43,293 nucleotides of DNA, from the NCBI GenBank assembly GCA_038326655.1, contig JBBQKG010000026.1, positions 1 to 43,293 of the forward strand, written 5' to 3'. Source of the stretch: JBBQKG01 sp038326655 (GTDB lineage Bacteria; Actinomycetota; Thermoleophilia; Solirubrobacterales; JBBDJG01). Below are positions 38,412 through 43,293 of this stretch, piece by piece. A model generated the notes under the pieces. That model worked only from the letters and a program-made list of their open reading frames with translations, did not search any database and was not told the origin of the DNA. Made by a program: the position numbers and the translations under genes. Position 1 is the first letter of the stretch. The number at the start of each line of letters is the position of its first letter.

Positions 38412-40556
38412 ATGACCACGTTCGGCCGCGCACTTCTGATCATCGCCCTGCTGACGGCCGTCTGGGCGGCGGTGTCGGCGCTCCGGGGCGCCCGCCTCAA
38501 CCAGCGGGAGTGGGTGGTGTCGTCACGTCGCGCGATCTACGCGCTCGCCGCGGTCCTGACGGGCGCGGCGATCGTGCTCGAATCGGCCTTCCTGCGCTCG
38601 GATTTCTCCTTCGGCCTGGTCGTCGACAATTCCTCGACGACCACGCCCACCTTCTACAAGCTGACCGCGATGTGGTCGAGCCAGGGCGGCTCGCTGCTTT
38701 TGTGGGTCTGGGTGCTCTCGCTCTTCTCTGCTGCCGTCCTCTTCGCGACGCGGCACGCGCTTCGAGAGATCGTGCCGTGGGCGACGGCCGTGCTAGGGGG
38801 CCTCGCGACCTTCTTCTGCGCACTGCTCGTATTCAAGGTCAGCCCGTTCACGAGCGTCGCGAACGTGCCCGCGGAGGGTGCCGGGCTCAACCCGCTGCTG
38901 CGCCACCCGAGCATGATGTTCCACCCACCGCTGCTGTATTCGGGCTACGTCGGGTTCGCGATCCCGTTCGCGTTCGCGATCGGCGCACTCGCCTCGCGGC
39001 GCGTCGATGCCGAGTGGATCCGCGCCACCCGGCGCTTCTCCCTGATCGCGTGGACGTTCCTGTCCGTCGGCATCCTGCTGGGCGCGCGCTGGTCCTACTC
39101 GGAGCTGGGCTGGGGCGGCTACTGGGGATGGGACCCGGTCGAGAACGCGTCCCTGATGCCGTGGCTCGTCGGTACCGCGTTCCTGCACTCGATGATCGTG
39201 CAGGAGAAGCGCGACATGCTGAAGGTCTGGAACATCACGCTGATCGTTGGCGCCTTCACGCTCGCACTGCTCGGCACGTTCCTGGTCCGCTCCGGCATCC
39301 TCGACTCGATCCATGCCTTCGGCGCCTCGACGGTGGGCGGCTGGTTCCTGGGCCTGATCGCCGTCGTCGTGGTCGGGTCGGCGGCGCTGGTCGTGTCCCG
39401 GCTGGACGACCTGCGCTCCGAACGCAAGATCGACTCGCTGCTCTCGCGCGAGTCGTTCTTCCTGTTGAACAACCTCGTTCTCGTCGGCCTTTGCTTCGTC
39501 GTCTTCTGGGGCACCTTCTTCCCGCTGATCTCGGAGGCCGTGACCGGCAACAAGGCGAGCGTGGGCCCGCCCTGGTTCGACCGTTACACGGTGCCGCTCG
39601 CGCTCGTGCTGGTGCTGCTCTCGGGCGTCGGACCACTGCTCGCGTGGCGTCGCGTCACGCTCGCCCAGGTCCGTCGGCTGTTCGCGGTACCCGCCGCGGT
39701 CGCGCTCGCGACGCTGATTGCCCTGGCGCTCTTCACGGGCGCGACGGGCAGTCCGGCCTCGCTCGTGCTCTTCACGTTCGCCGCTTTCACGATCACCTCA
39801 GTCGGGAGCGAGTTCTGGCGCGGCATCCGCACGCGCCGGCTGGTCAACGACGAGCACACCGGCGCCGCGCTCGCCTCGATCGTGCGCCGCAATCGCCGGC
39901 GCTATGGCGGCTACGTCGTCCACCTGGGGGTGGCAGTCGTGCTGCTCGGCGTCGCGGCCTCCTCCGCCTTCACCCATCAGGTCGACGTACGCCTCAAGCC
40001 TGGCGAGACCGCACGGGTCGGCGACTATCTCGTCCGCTACGTGCGGCCAACCGCGGACGTCTCGAGCGAGAAGCTCAACTTCGGCGCCGTGCTGGACGTG
40101 CGCAAGGACGGCAAGCGGGCGGCGCTGCTCCGGCCCTCGCGCAGCTACTTCCCGTCGCTCGACCCGGCGATGGGTCCGATCGGCCGCTTCTTCGGAGGCG
40201 AGTCGACGAGCGAGGTCGGCCTCCGTGCAGGCCTGAAGGAGGACGTGTGGAGCGCGATGCAACCCGACCTGCGCTCGCTCAAGCCGGGAATCCGCGCGGG
40301 CAACAGGCAACTCGCGTCCGTCGGGCCGCGAGGGCAGGCGATTGGGATCGTCGCGCTCGCCCAGTCCTACACGGGCAACGCCCCGGCCGCCACCTTCCGC
40401 CTGATCGTCGACCCGATGGTGACTTGGATCTGGCTCGGCGGCGTGATCTCGCTCGGCGGCGCGTTGCTGGCGCTCTGGCCCTCCGCGCTTGCGAGCCGTC
40501 GCCGGATCTCGAGTCTCTACGCCGCCCGCCTCGGCCGCGAGCTGTCTCGCGCGTGA
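38412..40556 (+). CDS. ccmF: Haem lyase subunit CcmF
   Basis: 714 residues with about 14 membrane segments. The family signature WWD domain is WGGYWGWDPVENAS at about 234-247. Conserved His occur in MFHPPLLYSGYVGF, in AFLHSMIVQEKRDMLK and near the C-terminal VVHLGVAVVLLG. A large external domain at about 530-670 (VDVRLKPGETARVG to FRLIVDP) precedes the last helix. It attaches haem to apocytochrome c CxxCH motifs with CcmH/CcmI on the outer face. It is part of ccmE-ccmF-ccmI here. ccmA-D, ccmG and ccmH are not in the window. Confidence 0.95.
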   Translation: MTTFGRALLIIALLTAVWAAVSALRGARLNQREWVVSSRRAIYALAAVLTGAAIVLESAFLRSDFSFGLVVDNSSTTTPTFYKLTAMWSSQGGSLLLWVWVLSLFSAAVLFATRHALREIVPWATAVLGGLATFFCALLVFKVSPFTSVANVPAEGAGLNPLLRHPSMMFHPPLLYSGYVGFAIPFAFAIGALASRRVDAEWIRATRRFSLIAWTFLSVGILLGARWSYSELGWGGYWGWDPVENASLMPWLVGTAFLHSMIVQEKRDMLKVWNITLIVGAFTLALLGTFLVRSGILDSIHAFGASTVGGWFLGLIAVVVVGSAALVVSRLDDLRSERKIDSLLSRESFFLLNNLVLVGLCFVVFWGTFFPLISEAVTGNKASVGPPWFDRYTVPLALVLVLLSGVGPLLAWRRVTLAQVRRLFAVPAAVALATLIALALFTGATGSPASLVLFTFAAFTITSVGSEFWRGIRTRRLVNDEHTGAALASIVRRNRRRYGGYVVHLGVAVVLLGVAASSAFTHQVDVRLKPGETARVGDYLVRYVRPTADVSSEKLNFGAVLDVRKDGKRAALLRPSRSYFPSLDPAMGPIGRFFGGESTSEVGLRAGLKEDVWSAMQPDLRSLKPGIRAGNRQLASVGPRGQAIGIVALAQSYTGNAPAATFRLIVDPMVTWIWLGGVISLGGALLALWPSALASRRRISSLYAARLGRELSRA

Positions 40557-40560
40557 TGCC

Positions 40561-40860
40561 CTGGACGCCGGCCTGCTCCTCCTGCTGTTCCTGATCATGA
40601 TCGCGGTCGGCATTGCCCTGCTGGCACCGCTGCGCGACCCGGAAGGCGTCCGCGACAGCGACGCCCGCGCCGACCGGCTTGCGGAGCTGGAGCTTCGCAA
40701 GGAGACCAAGTACGGCGAGATCCGCGACGCGGAGGCGGACTTCCACGCGGGCAAGCTCTCGCGCGAGGACTACCGCGCGCTCGACCGCACGCTGCGGCGT
40801 GAGGCTGTCGCGATCCTTGCCGAGATCGATCACGCCGGCCAGCAGGGGCCGCCCGTCTAG
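40561..40860 (+). CDS. CcmI-like cytochrome c biogenesis protein (short form)
   Basis: About 100 residues: one membrane helix (LLLLLFLIMIAVGIALL) followed by ELELRKETKYGEIRDAEADFHAGKLSREDYRALDRTLRREAVAIL. The K-Y-x-x-(I/L)-R-D-x-E-x-D-x-x-x-G-K-L-(S)-x-x-D-Y pattern matches the N-terminal module of CcmI, without its TPR part. Start is unclear. CTG 40561 follows the ccmF stop by 4 nt and gives a natural N-terminus; TTG 40489 lies inside ccmF and ATG 40597 falls inside the helix. It follows ccmF directly, supporting a role in presenting apocytochrome to the haem lyase. Confidence 0.7.
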   Translation: MDAGLLLLLFLIMIAVGIALLAPLRDPEGVRDSDARADRLAELELRKETKYGEIRDAEADFHAGKLSREDYRALDRTLRREAVAILAEIDHAGQQGPPV

Positions 40861-40861
40861 C

Positions 40862-40867
40862 TAGAAT
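40862..40867 (+). promoter_or_regulatory. -10-like TAGAAT for secG
   Basis: TAGAAT, close to the TATAAT consensus, is 9 nt before GTG 40877 and starts one base after the ccmI-like stop codon. It suggests secG has its own, nearly leaderless, promoter. Confidence 0.5.
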
Positions 40868-40876
40868 TCCCCGGCC

Positions 40877-41104
40877 GTGTACACCTTCTTTGCCGTACTA
40901 CAGGTTGTGATCTCCGTCGTCCTGATCTTCTTGGTGCTTTTGCACTCGGGCAAGGACGCGGGGCTCTCCGGCGCGTTCGGGATCGGCGGCGCCGGCGCCG
41001 GCCCCTTCGGAGGCGGCTCGCTCGTCGAGCGCAACCTGAACCGCTGGACTGTCGTGTTCGCCGTGTTGCTGGTCGTGAATACGATCGTGCTTTTGAAGAT
41101 ATAG
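40877..41104 (+). CDS. secG: Preprotein translocase subunit SecG
   Basis: 75 residues, the usual SecG size, with two membrane helices (FFAVLQVVISVVLIFLVLL and WTVVFAVLLVVNTIVLL). The conserved middle is LLHSGKDAGLSGAFGIGGAGAG, with the Gly-rich loop and ERNLNR before helix 2. It is an accessory subunit of the SecYEG channel. GTG 40877 is the start. The whole gene lies opposite the 3' end of the MFS gene frame. Confidence 0.95.
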   Translation: MYTFFAVLQVVISVVLIFLVLLHSGKDAGLSGAFGIGGAGAGPFGGGSLVERNLNRWTVVFAVLLVVNTIVLLKI

Positions 41105-42385
41105 GCCGTCCGCGGTAGAGAAATTGCCGTCCGCGGGCAAGCCCGCGGCCGGGTCGGCTGAAGGCTCGGCAAGCTCGGGGTCGGTTTTTCTCAGCCCGCC
41201 GAGGGCGATTCCGGCTGCGACGGCGACAAACTGCATGCCGGCCGCGACCAGCAGGGCGCCGCGGGCGTGGAGCGCGATCACCGTCGGCCCGGCGAGCGCC
41301 GCGCCCAATGAGAATGCGCCGACCTTGACGCTCGCCGCGGTCGTGAAGATCTGGCCGAGCAGGTCCGGCGGCGTCCACCGCTGGCGCGCGCCGAAGGTCG
41401 CGGCCAGGTTGGGCCCGTCTGCCAGGCCCGCGAGCGCGATCAACAGGAGCGCCGCGGGCAGCGTGGCGGCGAGTGGCCAGAGCAGCATCAGGCAGCCCAC
41501 GCCCGTGATCGCCGCCAGCACCACCCGCTGGGGCGCCCAGCGCGTGTGGAAGCGGACGAGCGTCATCGCACCCACGGCCGATCCGAGCGCGAACGCCGCC
41601 CACAGGTAGCCGGCCGCGCTGCGCTGGACGCCGAGGTCGTCGAGCGCGAAGAACGGGAACGCGACCGTGAGGAGGCCGAGCCCACCGAGGTTGAGCGCAC
41701 CCGCCGCGGTGACGGCGCGGAGGGGAGGAGTCGCAGCGACGTGCCGCAGGCCGGCACGTGCGATCGACAGCAACGGCCGCCGGGATGCGCGGCGATCCGA
41801 GTCCATCGCGGGGATTCGTGCGATCAGGATGATCGCGCCGAGCGTCAGGGCGGCTTCGACGACCAGCGAGGCGGCCGGGTCCACGACGGCCGAGATCGTG
41901 CCCGCCAGTGCGGGGCCACCGATCACGGCGAAGTTGAAGCTCGTCGCCTCGAGCGCGTTCGCCTGAAAAAGAAGCTCGTCGGGGACGATCACCGGGATCA
42001 GGCTCGTGAAGCCGCCGAACGAGAGCGGCCAGGTCGTGCCCGCGAGCAGCGCCACGACGGGCAACGTCCAGTTCGGCGCGTTTCCCGCCAGCGCCACGAT
42101 CGCGACCACGGTCGTGGCCGCGAGTATTTGGTCCAGCACCATCACGCGCTGCCGCCTGCCCGTCCGGTCGAGCCAGGCTCCGAGGAGCGGACCGGAAACG
42201 AGGCTCGGCAGCGTCACCGCCGCGACGGTCGCGCCGGCAAGCCCGGCGCTGCCGGTTCGCTCGAGCACGAGCAGCACGACGCCGACTGAGAACATCTCGT
42301 CCGCGAGTCGCGTGACGGTCGCGGTGGTCCAGAAAAGGGGGTATCCGGGCTGCCGCCGCAGGCGCCCCAGCGTCGTCGCGGACAT
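40898..42385 (-). CDS. MFS transporter with an antisense-encoded C-terminal tail
   Basis: 495 residues as read. About 12 membrane segments span residues 10-400. Between helices 2 and 3 lies GAWLDRTGRRQRVM, the MFS motif A-like loop. It resembles the DHA3-type (MefA/enterobactin-exporter-like) drug exporters. ATG 42385 has AAAGGA seven nt upstream. The last 68 residues or so (from about 428, HDRIHDQQHGEHDSP onward) are hydrophilic and lie exactly opposite secG, because no stop occurs before that gene. The functional core probably ends near residue 420. The substrate is unknown. Confidence 0.85.
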   Translation of the reverse strand: MSATTLGRLRRQPGYPLFWTTATVTRLADEMFSVGVVLLVLERTGSAGLAGATVAAVTLPSLVSGPLLGAWLDRTGRRQRVMVLDQILAATTVVAIVALAGNAPNWTLPVVALLAGTTWPLSFGGFTSLIPVIVPDELLFQANALEATSFNFAVIGGPALAGTISAVVDPAASLVVEAALTLGAIILIARIPAMDSDRRASRRPLLSIARAGLRHVAATPPLRAVTAAGALNLGGLGLLTVAFPFFALDDLGVQRSAAGYLWAAFALGSAVGAMTLVRFHTRWAPQRVVLAAITGVGCLMLLWPLAATLPAALLLIALAGLADGPNLAATFGARQRWTPPDLLGQIFTTAASVKVGAFSLGAALAGPTVIALHARGALLVAAGMQFVAVAAGIALGGLRKTDPELAEPSADPAAGLPADGNFSTADGLYLQKHDRIHDQQHGEHDSPAVQVALDERAASEGAGAGAADPERAGEPRVLARVQKHQEDQDDGDHNL

Positions 42386-42492
42386 CCGCTGATCCTTTCA
42401 CAGGCTGTTCCGGGCGCCCGGTGCACGGGCCGCTTGCACAGGGCGGCGGTATGGTGTCGACACCGAAGAGGGCCGCTGTCGAAAGGGGTTTC

Positions 42493-43293
42493 ATGGACTT
42501 CAAGCCGAGCGCCAGGACCGAAGAGCTGCAGGAGCAGCTGCTGGAGTTCATGGACGATCAGGTGTATCCGAACGAGGAGGTCTACTGGCAGCAGGTCAGA
42601 GACTCCGGGGATCCGTTCTTCCACCCTCCGGTGATGGAGGAGATGAAGGTGGAGGCCCGCAAGCGCGGCCTCTGGAACCTGTTCCTCCCGAACGAGCGCT
42701 TCGGCGCCGGCCTCACCAACCTCGAGTACGCGCCGCTTGCCGAGATCACCGGACGCAGCCCGATCGCGCCCGAGGCGCTGAACTGCGCGGCGCCCGACAC
42801 GGGCAACATGGAAATCCTGAACATGTACGGCTCCGAGACGGTCAAGCGCAACTGGCTCGCCCCTCTCCTCGAGGGCGAGATCCGCTCGGCGTTCTCCATG
42901 ACCGAGCCCGATGTGGCTTCCTCGGACGCCACGAACATCGCGCTGCGCATCGAGCGCTCGGGTAACGAGTACATCCTCAACGGTAAGAAGTGGTTCAGCT
43001 CGGGCGCCCTGTCCGATCGATGCAAGGTGCTGGTCGTCATGGGCAAGACCGACCCCAGCGCTCCCCGTCATCGCCAGCAGTCCATGATCGCGGTGGACAA
43101 GGCCTCGCCGGGCATCTCGTTCGGCCGCGACCCCCATGTGTTCGGCTTCCGTGACCGAGGCGGGCATCCCGAGGTCATCTACGACAACGTGCGAGTGCCG
43201 GCCGACAACCTTCTCGGCGAGGAGGGCGGCGGCTTCGCCATCTCCCAAGCCCGCCTGGGACCAGGCCGCATCCACCATTGCATGCGATCGATC
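42493..43293 (+). CDS. Acyl-CoA dehydrogenase (ACAD10/11-like), N-terminal part
   Basis: 267 residues are visible before the window ends. MDFKPSARTEELQEQLLEFM starts the protein. GLWNLFLPNERFGAGLTNLEYAPLAEI, the FAD/substrate strand FSMTEPDVASSDATNI and KKWFSSGALSDRCKVLVVMG mark the acyl-CoA dehydrogenase fold of the ACAD10/11-like branch. The C-terminal domain begins at VRVPADNLLGEEGGGFAISQARLGPGRIHHCM. It oxidises acyl-CoA to enoyl-CoA with FAD. The catalytic Glu lies beyond the window. A -10-like TATGGT (42450-42455) and a purine-rich AAAGGGG precede ATG 42493. It is divergent from the MFS gene. Confidence 0.92.
   Translation, partial: MDFKPSARTEELQEQLLEFMDDQVYPNEEVYWQQVRDSGDPFFHPPVMEEMKVEARKRGLWNLFLPNERFGAGLTNLEYAPLAEITGRSPIAPEALNCAAPDTGNMEILNMYGSETVKRNWLAPLLEGEIRSAFSMTEPDVASSDATNIALRIERSGNEYILNGKKWFSSGALSDRCKVLVVMGKTDPSAPRHRQQSMIAVDKASPGISFGRDPHVFGFRDRGGHPEVIYDNVRVPADNLLGEEGGGFAISQARLGPGRIHHCMRSI

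Noticed and set aside
1..43293. tRNA, rRNA, transposase, integrase, phage or CRISPR features
   Set aside because: No cloverleaf signatures, recombinase motifs, terminal inverted repeats with target duplications or regularly spaced repeats were seen by eye. A tRNAscan or Infernal search would be needed to exclude them fully.

Overview
This 43.3 kb window is a very GC-rich, gene-dense bacterial chromosome segment. It looks like an actinobacterium of the class Thermoleophilia (Solirubrobacterales or relatives). The reasons are strong GC bias at third codon positions, many GTG starts, -10-like boxes (TANNNT) only 7-9 nt before start codons, a WS/DGAT acyltransferase, a lactate 2-monooxygenase-like enzyme, an S8 protease with a repeated Ser-Trp tail, and a large secreted Cys-Pro repeat protein of a type I associate with that group. 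No tRNA, rRNA, transposase, integrase or CRISPR array was found. The taxonomic call is inference from memory.

Layout. 1-2.5 kb: the end of an SGNH hydrolase, a frameshifted NTF2-like gene, a small membrane protein, a broken VOC fragment, a DUF488 gene and a second NTF2-like gene. 2.5-6.1 kb: a GT-C mannosyltransferase-like protein, then two translationally coupled beta-propeller lipoproteins. 6.1-12.8 kb: a minus-strand block read as lipoprotein, two ABC ATPases, a large FtsX permease, a response regulator and a histidine kinase. 12.9-16.1 kb: a long-chain acyl-CoA synthetase, divergent from a coupled MTA-phosphorylase-like/adenine phosphoribosyltransferase pair for purine salvage. 16.2-19.2 kb: secreted hydrolases (a phosphoesterase, a decayed phosphoesterase-like pseudogene, an alpha/beta hydrolase). 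19.4-22 kb: a 57-residue membrane protein divergent from an FMN hydroxy-acid oxidase, then a VOC dioxygenase. 22.1-28.4 kb: three plus-strand genes for a 1006-residue secreted repeat protein, a secreted esterase/peptidase-like protein and an SMP-30 lactonase.

28.6-33.3 kb is the most interesting part. An exported subtilisin-like protease has a leader that folds like a c-di-GMP-I (GEMM-I) riboswitch, and the next gene upstream encodes a membrane GGDEF-EAL protein with both motifs intact. Between them lies what looks like the scar of a lost tandem protease copy: a second promoter/leader start joined directly to a protease 3' end and terminator. This suggests a local c-di-GMP-to-secreted-protease circuit.

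33.3-43.3 kb: a small membrane protein, a lipoprotein, a coiled-coil protein with a putative PD-(D/E)XK nuclease core, WS/DGAT, a phosphoribosyltransferase with no ordinary start codon before its conserved N-terminus, a cytochrome c maturation run (CcmE with an altered haem motif, CcmF, a CcmI-like protein), SecG, an MFS transporter whose frame runs through secG on the opposite strand, and the first 801 bases of an acyl-CoA dehydrogenase.
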